From Histoplasma ohiense (Eukaryota; Ascomycota; Eurotiomycetes; Onygenales; Ajellomycetaceae), in the NCBI GenBank assembly GCA_017607445.1, contig JAEVHH010000004.1, positions 2,666,001 to 2,730,000 of the forward strand: 64,000 bases of DNA. Direction: 5' to 3'. The notes under the pieces were generated by a model that was not told the DNA's origin, searched no databases, and saw only the letters and a program-made list of their open reading frames with translations. Each line of letters starts with the position of its first letter. Within the stretch, counting starts at the first letter, position 1. Both the position numbers and the translations under genes were made by a program. This document shows positions 23,374-36,096 of the stretch, in pieces.

Positions 23374-24911
23374 GATTTACCACCAGATAGCCCATGTATT
23401 AGGGAACATGACGAAACGATGGCCTATTTGATATACATTGTTTCTGCTGAAGTGCTGTCCAACGATATGCTGTGATTGGATTGCCTTGTAGGTTTGATTA
23501 TATAATGTGATTAGCTAATAACACGTGATTTTCGAATTCTGCCAGGGTCAACGAGGACAAAAAAGGCCTCTGGGGCTTGATACAAATCTACGCAGTTCTG
23601 CGCATGTTCCACGAAACAACTTGAACTTAGTAAATTCCGTCGCCGTCAGCCACACAAGCTTGGGGCGCTGCCATCAAAATACATGAGCCATATTCCCCTC
23701 GAGGCGAATATAAATGAGTTCATGTCTCAAAACTACTAGTGCATGTTGAAGCAGACGATAATGAACTAACTAGCAAATCGCGAAGGCTGACATCCCTCCT
23801 CCCTCGTCAAGCCACTGCACCCAAGCTTTAACGAGCGGTTATCCTTGCTTGATTGAAACACCGAGGAGAATGAGCAACTGGCTTTCGGGCGTTACCCCAA
23901 ACCCCAGCCACTTCTGGGCAGCCAAAGCTTACAAAGCTTACATCTGCTGCCTCAAATGGAATTGGAGATTGGATCCGCCAGTCACATCACATATATCAGC
24001 AAGGAAAAGCGGTGATGCGTTGTCGATTTCCCAAGCCGGAAGATGTGATGGCATCAATCTGGTTTTCTGTTCGGGACCTAACAGGAAGCAAACCAACAAA
24101 TGGATCCCGTATGTTGGCTGTACAACACACGGATTTGTGCAGACTTCCCAACAACAGCGATGGGAAAAGGCGCTGGTCATGATAACGCTGCCAGGTATCT
24201 GAAATATCGGCAGTAGCCTTAAAATGGGATTTTACATAGTGTCTGACGATCGTTTTCAACCATGAAAGGCGGAAGCTGATTGACCCGATCCATGGAGGCG
24301 CCCCTCTGTGGCTGTTACAGCTTGTCCAGTCTAACTTTTATTGTGTCTGGCGTCCCTTTCTGCTCTTTCTGCGCATAACAGTACGGAGTACGGAGTACTC
24401 TTTCTTTCATGATTGAACCCAACGTAAATGTGGCAGTGCTGCTGGTTCTGAATCCGATGGATCTAACAAGGCTTCTTTGATATCATTGCCCATTCACCTT
24501 GCAAGGAGCAAAAGCACATTGACGTATGTTGTTGTGGCTTGCAATTTAGGGCTGCACTTCTCAGGGGAGTTCCACCAAACAACAAACAACTCATTTCCCT
24601 CTCCATAAATGCTTGGAGCACCAATTTCCTGACTTTCGTTCTCCCCACAAATACAAAAATTTCCCAATGAATTGCAGGCGCCATATTCGGCTTTCTTGAT
24701 TATTTCTTAATCAAAATTATTGCAGATACCTTTGCGTATCCGCGCCTTTTCGCGGCTTTCGACGCGAAAACCCTGACACTTCTTCATACATAGACAGGGG
24801 CCAAGGCACTTGGCATAGCCCACTGAGCTCTAGCAATGCGTGAGTAGTCCCTTTCTAAATCACCCACGAGCAGTTATTTTTTATTTCATATGAAGACGAA
24901 GGCTTATTCTA
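23374..24911. other. Divergent promoter region between Iml1 and the Ca2+/H+ exchanger
   Basis: No gene recognised. It carries the tandem motif TACGGAGTACGGAGTA (24382-24397, listed separately). A short upstream ATG followed by a GTGAGT donor-like site at about 24836-24845 could mark a leader intron of the exchanger gene, but this is not certain. Confidence 0.5.
24382..24397. repeat. TACGGAGTACGGAGTA tandem motif
   Basis: Two TACGGAG units closed by TA. It is identical to the motif inside the MITE at 35797-35812, and CGGAG equals the first five bases of the TA-flanked element at 36097. See findings for the footprint hypothesis. Confidence 0.8.
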
Positions 24912-27476
24912 ATGGTGAATATAGATATACATCGACGGCAAGCCAGAAATCTCGCCTGGTATGATGAAGGGGAATCAACATCCAACCGGAACCCTTTCAA
25001 AAAGTTCCGGTACCGCTCTATGCGCACCCCTGAATCTTGCGCAGAGGATGGGTTTCCACGCGAACAAACAGAAGGCAATACTATACCGAGACCTGAATGG
25101 GAAAGGCGAGAAGAGGGAGATAACATCTTCTCTACACCCTACCATACAGATACCAACCCCCCAGCCTCAAGCCAATCGGTTGGAAACGTTATTGAAATGA
25201 CACCAGCAGGATCTACGACTAGTGCTGCACCTCTGACAACAACAAACGGAGAACAACCACACGAGGTTCCTGAAAAGAGTGCTTCTACAAAACGGAGATT
25301 CTTCAGAAACGGTGGTAATACTGAATTGGCACCACTGGAGCCTGAAGATTCTGGAAAAGATAAACAAAAATTTACAGCTGTAGGGCAGTTGAAGGCTACC
25401 GTGCTAAATTCTTGGATTAACGTCTTACTTCTCATGGTCCCCGTTGGGAGTATGTTTTTCTTAGAGAATTTACCAGGAATCTATTTTGCATGATATTTTT
25501 TTTTTGCTAACGCCTCATCCAGTCGCGGTCCACCATGCACATATCGACCCTATTGCAGTTTTTGTTATCAATTTCATTGCCATCATGTATGTCCTCTACT
25601 TTATGAAAGGGGCCGAGTACGTTCGTTAACAGATGCTTGTAGCCCTCTTGCCGCGATGCTAAGCTATTCTACCGAGGAAATTGCGCTCAGGTAAATACAA
25701 TACTCTTGAAGATCTCCAGAATAGCTCTAAATTTCATATCCAGAACGGGGGAAACCTTGGGCGGTTTGCTAAACGCAACATTCGGGTAAGTAGTATCAGG
25801 TTCCTGCGTGTCCAATACGTTCACCAACAAATTATAGGAATGCTGTGGAGCTCATCGTGTCTCTCCTGGCCTTGTTCAAACATGAAATCGTGATTGTGCA
25901 AACCTCACTTATTGGCAGCATGTTATCAAATCTGCTACTGGTTTTGGGAATGTCCTTCTTCCTTGGAGGTATAAATCGAATCGAACAAAACTTTAACGTC
26001 ACCGTGGCTCAGACAGCGTCCAGCCTGCTCACCTTGGCGGTTGGAAGCCTGATAATTCCTACTGCGTTTCACGCATGGTCCAATGGTGGGTTTCTTACCG
26101 GGCGTCTTGGTAATTTACTTGCTAACTAACTTTCAAAAATAGCTGGTGAAGTCGGAATTGCGCCGCTTTCGCGAGGTATCTCTTCTTTCCTGTAATTCCC
26201 GAAGCAATTCTCATATCCTTTGCTCTAACATCCCTCTAGGAACAAGCGTAATTCTGCTTACCGTGTATGGATCGTATCTCTTTTTCCAACTCAAGTCTCA
26301 CACGGAAATGTACAATAAGCCAAGTGAAAAAGTTGAAAAAAGGCGTGGGCGAGTCGGGGCTGGCGATGCAACCAAAGGCATTGCGCAGATTGGGGCCGGC
26401 ATTTCTGCCACTATGGGTGGAGAGAATTCTCAACGTGTTCCCATGGCCATCCCAGATGAAAAAGAAGAACCTCAACTCACTGTCTGGGTTGCCTTATTTA
26501 CACTTGCTGTCTCCACCGCATTGGTAGCCCTCTGCGCCGAGGCCATGGTACGCCCCTTTCACTTTGTTTCCTTTTTAAGACATTCCTGCCCAGCCGAGCA
26601 CAGCGGACAAGATAACTAATCAACCCCTGTGAAGGTCGGCTCAATTGATGCGATTACCACTCGTGGCCACATCTCAGAAACCTTCGTGGGGTTGATTCTC
26701 CTTCCAATTGTTGGCAATGCAGCCGAACATGCAACCGCCGTCACCGTTGCGGCCAAGGATAAAATGGATCTCTCCATTGGAGTTGCAGTTGGTTCGAGTA
26801 TGCAAATTGCTCTTTTGGTGATCCCTCTCATCGTAGTTATCGGCTGGATTGCTGGTAGGTTTTCTTGCCAACCCCATCAAATTTCTTGACCAGACCTTCG
26901 AACCTCTCCAAATATATATTCATTGTTTACTTACTATTTTTCCTCATCGGCGCACATCAGGCATCAATGAAATGGTATGTATCGACGATGCCGCTTTCCC
27001 CAGCTTTTTATCTCTATCTAACCCTATGAATAGACATTATACTTTGATGGATTCCAAATTGCGGTCCTCTTCGTTTCCGTGCTACTGGTAAGTCGGCCTT
27101 CTTCCCATTCCGTCATCATCGTGGTCGTGTTTGACAATATTCCTTTCACAACATCAAAGGTAAACTATTTAATCCAAGACGGCAAGTCAAATTGGCTAGA
27201 GGGTGTGTTGTTGATGGTTCTCTACATCATTATCGCCGTCGCAGCTTGGTAAGTCCATTACCCACCCATCCTCCCCCATCCTCCCCCATCCTCACCGTGT
27301 CCTTCGCTCTCCCAGATGAGAGTTACTCAATCTTTTCGATTCTTTCTTCAATTTTTCCTTTGGCCTTGAGATATCAAAACATTAAGAAGCTCACAAATAT
27401 GAAATAAAGACTAACCTAACGTGAACTGTACAGGTTTTATCCCTCCAGGTCAGAACCAACCGCTGCACAGACGTGA
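24912..27476 (+). CDS. vcx1: Vacuolar Ca2+/H+ exchanger (CAX/Vcx1 family)
   Basis: Imports cytosolic Ca2+ into the vacuole in exchange for H+. Twelve exons: 24912-25449, 25523-25586, 25643-25690, 25744-25785, 25838-26085, 26143-26175, 26240-26547, 26635-26854, 26961-26974, 27034-27087, 27160-27248, 27434-27476; all junctions are GT-AG and keep frame, giving 566 residues. A hydrophilic N-terminus (about 160 residues) precedes about eleven membrane helices. Both CAX signature repeats are present: TGETLGGLLNATFG/NAVELIVSLLAL (about 217-243) and GNAAEHATAVTVAAKDK with GVAVGSSMQIAL (about 454-486). An acidic or charged loop with ATKGIAQIGAGI separates the halves. Exon 9 is only 14 nt (G-I-N-E-M region). 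The C-terminus ends FYPSRSEPTAAQT, read through the last intron at 27249-27433. The symbol is by family; several paralogues exist in filamentous fungi. Confidence 0.93.
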
Positions 27477-28346
27477 TTGAGTGCTTGTCGCCCTCAATTC
27501 CTCTCATTTTAAAACTTTTTTTAATGCCATATTCTGCCTCATTTCCTTTGAGCACTCCATACCTGCTTGCTTTTAGTTTATTTTTAATTTTAACCGGTTA
27601 CGGACGCTTCTCATCCTTTGTCGTTCTTCCTATCGCGCTCCTGGGTACTAGATATATACGTTCCCTTGGGATATTTTAGCCTACAATAAATAACAATCTT
27701 TTCCTATATCTAGTTAGAACTTTCCTTGAGATTTGGAAGGTTAAGTTAACGTTAACTACTTAAAATCCTTCCCATGCCTTAGCTGCGTACGAAAGACTTC
27801 AACATGTACGGTCAATGTAATACAGGTCTCAGGGGGCATTCTTCAAGTACAATCACGATAACAGAGTATCAGGTTGCTTCAGTAGAATATGGCTAGACCT
27901 CTTTCATCTCCTCTATCATTTAAGGCCAAATTCCAAACACTCCAACATATACCCACATAGCAGATGACACAATCGACACCATACTTGGCAAGATGCATAT
28001 ATATGATTCATGCTTATATTAGCCTTTAAGCTTGTCTATGCAGATATATAAAACCGAAGAGAACAGATAGGGAATTGGGAAAGAGGAATAAGTGAATCCT
28101 GAATATATGACCTGCCTCTTCCCTTAGAGACACATGTATGGGGATTTTGTGTAATTATTGAAGATTTTCCCTGGGAAGGTTTGCCTTCATCAACCGCACT
28201 CTCCTTGCACGTGGAGAACCAACCCAAAAACAGACATTCAACACCTCTCTAGCTGTGTACGGTACCATATTCATGATATTATCTATCTAGGAGGTGATGG
28301 GGATATTTGTTTTCGTTGTTTTCATACATTTGGTGAAGATACTAGT

Positions 28347-28367
28347 ATGTATGTACTGTACATACAT
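28347..28367. repeat. 21-bp palindrome around TGTACTGTACA
   Basis: ATGTATGTAC, a central T, then GTACATACAT: perfect inverted repeat. Related palindromes occur at 10020-10036, 31241-31255 and 52940-52952. Confidence 0.85.
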
Positions 28368-31240
28368 CAGTTAAGACCTCGCCTGCCTAAATATCCTATA
28401 CAGGGTTTTGTTCTGTTTTACTTGCTTGTTTTTGCAAACAAAGCCCCTTCATTTATTTACGAGAGAAAACAATTTGCGTATTTATTTGTATATCCTGACG
28501 GCTTCTTTGAGGATTGAAAATAAACCATTTTTGGCCCCCCTTCCTTCGAGCTCCTGACACCAGCACCCGACCCCGCTGAGTGCAAAACCTGCGATTTGAA
28601 CTTTTGATGCTGGTTGCAAGCGAGCCACCATGGCTGGCTAGAATGCCGCGGAAGTGAGAGCACGGTTACGATGGCGCAGTTACACCACCAACAAACTACT
28701 CTCAGCCACTTCGCTAACAAAATGGCCAGGTCTGCGAACGATTGCTCCAACGCAGACACCACTCGGTGACTATGATTCTTTGCACGATCCTCCCCCATTC
28801 CCAGCAACCTCCTCGCCTCCCTGCCCCTGGCTTTCCGGGACAAACTCGGAATTCTCCTTGGAGTTTTACAGACCACAGACGGCCTTAGCCTTCTCAGGTG
28901 CTCACTTTTCGTTCGGTAAGGAAGCCTAGCGAAGTGGATTGGGGTGCGGGGTTTCAACGACTACAATCGCCAATTCCTCTTGGAAAGCTTGGTAGGTAGG
29001 TATGTTTAAATGATACGCTGGAGGTGAAGAGGTACACCCCTGGCTGCCACCCGAAGGAAATGCAGATTGCGAGTTTCTAGTTTCCCTGTCTTCATATCAA
29101 ACACTTGAAAGGGGATCTTGTTTATTGGAGCAAACATCGGCCAACCTGGACATTCGGGACATGCTGGACATGCTGGACATGCTGCGTGAGCCATTCTTTT
29201 GGCATTTAGGAGTCAGAGAGTCCAAATTTCTGACTTTCACGCTGCCCATCCCCCTATTTAAGCTGGACTAAGACCAATTTGAAGCCAAAATGCACTAAAA
29301 TATGTATCATCGCTCATTCAATAGTTGACTACCTCGTTCTGAAGCAACATGTGGTATTTTATGTTGCATTTTCTTTTCCCCCAAGAGCCCTCTCAATTCA
29401 ACCCACATTTATCTTTTCTTTCTAGATGCGTATAATGGATCGAAAGAGAAAAAGAACTAAACGTCGGCAGCTTGTCTTCGAACCAACTACCTGATATCCC
29501 GCAGTGATTCCTTCCCTTCCCATGATGGCCCAGCAGTCTCTCAGCGTTGGAAACCCCTTACCTGTCAGCCAAATGTACATACTGTACCTCGGCCCGGGCG
29601 GCGTGCGTCATGGATTCAATGATATGTATAGCTGAGCTCATACCCTTGACAGGCGCATCCAAGGAAATGCATCATATAAATACTCGCAGGCTGGCTAACA
29701 GGGTAGTCTCTGCAAATGTTTGACGAGTTGAGAAGTGTGTGGTAATGACAGCTCATTGAATATTTGGGAGATCCTTCGTGGTTTAAACCATCCCCCTCCC
29801 TGTGTGCGTCTCAGCAAACCTTAGTAAACTCAGCAGGCCGAACATCCGAGTTCCCTCTCCAATATAAGGAGGGGAGGATATAAAGGCCAGCAGCGAGCAT
29901 AGCCTGCCCGAACGCCTTGTTTAGAAATCGAAAAAAGGTGTCTTCCCTCCCCACCCTCCATACTATATGGGGTAAAACAGCAAATTACATTACCCCAGAG
30001 ATAGACAAAAAGGCCATGGTTGGTTCTCATCCTTTCCATATTTCGGAACCATACCCAAATTCGTCATCGATAAGTATCTCCGCTAGGACCCTGGTTAGAC
30101 CTACCGCTCAGTCCTCTTCTCCTCACCCCGCAGCAATCATTTCAGCGTAAGGGAGGGAAGCTGGGTGGATTGGACTATTTTATTTCCCGTACTGGATGTA
30201 CTACACGAATTCTCGCTTTACTTTCAATGCACTCTCCTCTGACAACACGATTGGATTGCTATCTAGCGAAACTCGTCTGCCTTGCATGCATGGACTAGGG
30301 TTCGTCAAGGTTATTTATGGGCCTGATAGCAATTCTGCGCGCGCGTGATGTCAGTAGTGGCGTGGCTATCCGCTCGTCTTGATAACGGCCAGCAGTGCGG
30401 TTTCTTGGTAGATAGTTTCTCATCAGAATTGTAGCTTAGGCATGCCGGTTCTTTCGGCCCACCTTGATCTCTCTTCTCTTTTCTTTCTATCACAAACGGA
30501 CCAACACTCGCCCAATGGACTGCAACTTGAACGCCATCGAATGGGTATATCTCTAATAACCATCAGCCTCAAAAACTGCCGTCCAGCAACATGGTTATTA
30601 ACCTGTCAGGAATGGATGGGCTTTCCCCCTAAAAGCGCTATAGTAAGGAAGAACATCTTTTCAAGGATCTTTTATAGCGAAGAGAGCCGCCGGAGAAGCC
30701 AGACAGAGTGCTTGCCCAGATTAGTGCACCGCAAAGCTCAAACCGTAGCCTGGTTGGTGGACAGAATAATTTCACTGACACGGCAATCTCGAAGAAAGAG
30801 TATAGGTGTGGCTAGAGTGGAAGGAGCTTCTGCAACCGTATATTGAATTCATCCCAGCCATACAAGGAGCCAGGGCCCAGTTGAAAGGTGGGGAATTGAG
30901 CAACATCAAGATAATAGAGGAGGAAGTTTGATGACACGCCAGACATGGTTCCCTCCAGATAACATCAGGTGACGATATAAATGACAACGACGAGCAGCGA
31001 CGCTCCCCACACGGCAAATTCTGCTTATCCCCTAGTTGGTTGCTTTGTGGCGATGTTGCTCTCCCGGCCCGTCTTCAACCTGATATCAGCTCGAATGCAG
31101 TTACCAGCAGCAGCTTGGACGCCATCGACGGTGGCTAAGTTTGGCGTACTGCACGTAAATTCTGAATGTTATATCATCCATATACACAGGTGGACCCTGT
31201 TCGATGTTGCTTCTATTATAGTAGCCCCTATTGCAGTTTG

Positions 31241-31255
31241 TATGTACAGTACATA
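31241..31255. repeat. 15-bp palindrome TATGTACAGTACATA
   Basis: Perfect inverted repeat with one central base; same core as the palindromes at 10020, 28347 and 52940. Confidence 0.85.
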
Positions 31256-31750
31256 TATTGGATATCAGAGGATTAGCTGCATCACAGTATGGGCTGAGGC
31301 GCATGTTTCGTTTGCCTATTGTGTATGATGGATGACCCTTCGGCAAATAAATTCTAGCAAAGCAATCCAATGACTCTCCGCGATCAGATATGCAAATGGA
31401 GGAAATTAATAAAATGAACAGAAAGTAAGAAATCTCTTCTTGATGGCAACGATTGATCGTTGCGTCCAATACCGTCTCTAAGGCAGATCTATAGCCGCTA
31501 GGACGGCGGTCTTATCAACAGACCTCCATTTGTTTCAAAATATGTATGGCGTCTGCCACTGCAGAGCAGTACAACGCATTCGCATTTCCAGGTACACGTA
31601 CGTAGTGTACGTTAAATGCACATCATGGAGAGTGTCCCACCATACCCAAAAAAGAATTGTCGGGCTTCTTCTATTTTTAAGCACTTTTTGAAGCACATGC
31701 AACGATTACCTGCAGTTCTCATTGACACCTTGTAAAACCGATGTATGTAT

Positions 31751-31772
31751 GTACATGTACATGTACATGTAC
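31751..31772. repeat. (GTACAT)n microsatellite
   Basis: Three GTACAT units plus GTAC, itself palindromic, preceded by ATGTATGTAT. Confidence 0.85.
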
Positions 31773-34700
31773 TAGTAGGTATCGCAACAACCGAAGTTTG
31801 TACACAGCCGCTATTCCACTTCCTGGGTAGTTATCTCCGTGTCTGTTTGTCGTTCAGTTCCAATTGACGTGTTCCAGGCTCAGTCACGCATTCCTTAGGG
31901 TCGCGGAAGGGGAGAACTTCCAGATCGATACGCTTTAAGTTTGGGGCTACCACTCACGGAATTCCAATCCGGATGGAGAAACGCGCAAGATACAGGCCAG
32001 ATTCCTCTTGGAATTCCTCCATTATTCTACGGAACAAGCCGTTCTTGCTATTTTCAGCTAAGCGCAAGAGAAAGAGAACGAGACGGGTAGAGACCACCCT
32101 TCCTGTTGTGGAGGCCGTTTCAACCCCTTAAATGGGCCATCTTTTGCTTTTATGGTTCCTCGATTCGCTACCGCCTGTTCAACGTAGTTGGGTATTTGGT
32201 ACCGAAGCTAATTCAACCCCATAGGGAATAGGTACTAATGTTGGACAACAAGATGGACCACTAAATTGCCACCTCAGAACACTCATGGAATGGGAATATG
32301 TGTGGGAGAGGGGGGACGTGGGAGGGGGAAAGTGGGGGAGGGAAGAGTGGGGAGGAAACTAGTCTGAATACTGTTCTCTGGAGTTGATGGGCCTTGATGG
32401 GTGTTGTTCTAAACAATGACGATGAGAGAACAGCGTGCCAACGGCTGGCCAATGTATTACCCATCGGAGGAGGAGGAGGAGGAGCTTTGGATATGCGAGC
32501 GACCGTCAAACGGAGAGCCGACCTTGCCAGGTCGCTTAGCTGTGGACAACGATGGCCCCCGCGCGCTCCCCCACAGGCCGAGGCAAAACAAGAAGGGATT
32601 GAATTTTGAGGGGCTGTGGCGATTTGTGAAACCCCTGTTGAGAACGATATTCCAACCACGGATCGGAAATGTTATTATTGTATTTTTCGTTAGATGATAT
32701 CAATCATAATTCTCTCCTGCACCGTTGATCCCATGGAATTCTGTCGACAGGAAGTTCCAGGGAAAATTGGGCGTAACGTCGCCACGTTGAGATGAAAACG
32801 GAATTGATTTGCTGTCTTGTTGGGAATGGCTTTCATCATGGCTATTTTCGTTTCCAAGCTGGAGGGGGGAAGGGGGAAGGGGGTTCGGGATATGAGAAGT
32901 GATATAGGACGTGAGAGTATTCCATGGGCCGTGCAGGACCTTGGAGAGCGACTCGTAAAACTGACAGAACAAAAGTCCTCGCGGAGAGAGCCATCGTTCT
33001 GATCAGGCAAAATAAAAATAAAAATATGGTTTTTTTAAAAAAGAAATAAAAAAAATTAAAAAATAACTAAAAATAAAAATAAAAAGGACCAATAGATGGG
33101 GATCGAGATGCTTGATTCCATCCCGTGCGTTGATATCGGAAGATTCAATTGTCCTGAGCAGCTAACCTTATCGGGAAGCCAACCACCACAGCCCCTGAGC
33201 CCTGGCCCTGAGTCCCGAATCCGGTCCGTGACCGGGGGAATGGGAAAGGGAAGCGTTGACGAGGCCCACCGCCCGTTAGACCTTACCTGGGCACGGCGGA
33301 GAGAGCGTCCTGGACTCCTGGCTAGAAAAACAAGCGAATCGGAATCCCCACCGGCCAGGACGCTGAAAGCAACCCCTCCCCCCCAAAGGGGGATTCAATG
33401 ATGAAGCAAGCACCGGGCGTAGGGTTGAACGTGGGTCGGCAAAGTTGAAGAGAGTTCCAAATTTGGGTCCGTATTCTTATGGTTGCCATAGTTTAAGTTA
33501 ATCAGCCTTAAGTTACAATGATTCTCAGCCGTGATCCCTAACTAGTTAGATATCCAAAACCTGCTCACTCTACCAAAACTTGACACTTGTCACTAACAGT
33601 TTTAAGACACCCTTTATCCACTGACTATTTTCCAAAAAGGTTTAGAGAAATTGATCAGCGATGAACTGCTAACTGAAAGTTCAAGAAATGCTTTATTCTT
33701 AGAATCGATGGAAAAGTTTGATCGTCATCAGCTGAGTTTAACTTTAAATCCGCTGCTTTTTTTTCGCAAAAAATGGAGATTGAGAGATCCCAAACAGCAT
33801 TGCAGATGCCATCCTTGCAAAGGAATCCCGGATATGATAAATGATAGAAGACTGAATATTCTCCCAGCGGGCTACATGACGGGATGAAGTGCCGGAATAT
33901 CTCCGTACTGCACATAGCGGATCTACAAACCGAAACCCGTTTAAAACAAGCTGCCTAGGCTGCTAAGGCACGTCCCACGGGCGCTCATTCTGGGCGCCCC
34001 AGAGATTGTTGGCTTTGTCCCCTTTCCTAGCGTGTTGGAATCCAAGCCTCCAGTAATACTGCGTCTTGGCGGATCCACAGCCGGAACCGAACCGAGAAAT
34101 TTGATCTCCGGTATGCGTTTCGGGAGTTCGGAATCGTGGCGGGCGATTGTTATCATCGTGATGGATCTATTCTTAACTCGCGCTAAGCAATGCTATTACT
34201 AAACTATACGGGTGCATTTTAGACAGGATGGATTTGATGGACGGTCTGCTGCATTTATTTATGCCTTACCAAGTTACCGTGGTACAAAGAGTAAAATGTG
34301 TCGGCGATCGGCTGGCGGGCGATGGAGCGGTTGGCTACCGAGTGGCCAGCGGTCGTCAACCTTTTCACCAGGTTGAGAAATCGCAATCCTTTTCGCAAAA
34401 AGAAGAAGAATAAAGCAATTTAAAAAAGAAAAAAGGGAGGGAGAGAGAACGGAATGGCTTGTTTGACACTGTTACATATCGAACGGGGTACATGGGAAGA
34501 AATAACATCAACAGACCTTCTGCAGCCTTCCCGTAAGCTACAGTGCCAGGCCGTATATAGTAATTTTTCCCAATATATTTTGAAACCAACGTCCGTAACG
34601 TGTAGGAAAACCAGAAAAAAGTGAATGGCCCGATGCCCAGAATGCAAAACCGGCAAACGGTGATATTCATATACCTGTTCGGTCCATGAACAACAACAAC

Positions 34701-35515
34701 AACAAAGGCCCCGAATGCTCGCCCGAAAAAAATCAAACAGCTGTGCGTCAATGTTTCCTTTTTTGGTTTTTTTTCCCCCACCGTCTTTCTCAGCCTCTCG
34801 GGGGACATTTGCCAACCAGAGTCGGAAAGGGGCCGTTGCTGATTTTTGGGTTGCCCACAAAAAAGGGACGGTTTTTTCAAAACTGAACCAGTTAAAACTC
34901 ATAGATATCTCTTGGGTCTTCCACTCACACTATACAAATGATGTATGTGTCCCGTATAGGGAGAGTGGGCGGTGGTGGCGAGTCAAAAATCGGATTGGAA
35001 GACAGGAATCAGAAGGGAAATGGAAAAATAATTTTTTTTTTAAAAAAAAAAAATTAAGTTTCAAAATTCTAAATTCCAAATCAAAATTAAAAATTAAAAG
35101 TTAAAAATAAAAGATTAGAGCCAAGATCAGACAAGAAAGCTTCCCTGCCCGAACATTCAATCACACAACTTCCCGTGCCTTCGGAGAGAGTGCAAGTATC
35201 CAGGGGTGTGGAAATGCAAACCGAAAAAGTAAAAAAGAAAAAAGGAAAAGGAAAGGAAAAAGAAAAGAAAAACAGAAAAAGCAAAAAAAAAGCAAAGCCG
35301 AAACAGCATCGCTACGCAGCGTAAATATTGAGAACATATTTCTCTTTCGCTCTGCCTGACAGTGCCTGTGCCGTGCCGTGCCGCGGCGCCCTCAAGACCC
35401 ATCATCAAATTACCAGCCGGAATCCGTGTTTGTTCGGATATTTCGGCCAATCTGTGCTGGTCACTATTTCCCTCGGCAGGCCCTTGGAAGCAGAAAGAAA
35501 TAAATTAATACACCG

Positions 35516-35545
<30 letters not shown>
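35516..35545. repeat. A30 homopolymer
   Basis: Uninterrupted run of 30 A immediately left of the first MITE copy. Confidence 0.9.
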
Positions 35546-35547
<2 letters not shown>

Positions 35548-35796
35548 CTCCATGGGGAGGGATGGATATGTAATTACATGAGCTGCTGAAGTTTTTATAG
35601 GTATAGTGCATATATCTTCGTTACATACAAAATAACCATGTCATCAAGAGAATATAACTATCATGTTAGAGTAGTATCAACTCTTCTATACTCTCAAAGA
35701 AGAGAGAGATGTATATATTATCTCAAGTTAATTTATACATTTACAACTGTTTTTACAACTGTGGTTCTCATACTATACTGTGACTGATAATCACAG

Positions 35797-35812
35797 TACG
35801 GAGTACGGAGTA
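35797..35812. repeat. TACGGAGTACGGAGTA motif inside MITE copy 1
   Basis: Compared with the homologous inverted copy (about 53775-53790), this copy has 14 extra bases: two CTCCGTA units (minus-strand sense) added at a TA. The flanking sequence is otherwise alignable on both sides. Confidence 0.7.
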
Positions 35813-36096
35813 TATAGATGATGAAATGAATAATCATGACTGCTGTGAGTCAGATCATATATATATATATACATATCTCCATAAGAATAATCATTCAACA
35901 AATGATTATGTTGACTTTTTGCTATGAATAATCTAGTGATCATAGTGCTATTTTATCACATAATTCCCTTACTTTCATGTAGTTCATATATTATAATAAT
36001 GGATCTTCTGGTCATATTTAGTACTAGTTAGCTATCAGCAACATAGATCTCTTGATGGACATGCTTATTTTGCCTGTAATGAAGATGTATGCACTA

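Larger units (their letters stand above)
27477..35543. other. 8-kb gene desert
   Basis: No frame shows a recognisable domain or splice structure on either strand. It contains the palindromes at 28347-28367 and 31241-31255, a (GTACAT)n run at 31751-31772, an A-rich low-complexity tract (about 33008-33090), a second A/T tract (about 35028-35110) and an A30 homopolymer (35516-35545) that abuts a nested MITE. It may hold diverged repeats or non-coding RNA that cannot be recognised by eye. Confidence 0.5.

Noticed and set aside
28457..28957. 166-residue minus-strand frame in the gene desert
   Set aside because: No recognisable domain, arginine-rich random composition, no splice partners.
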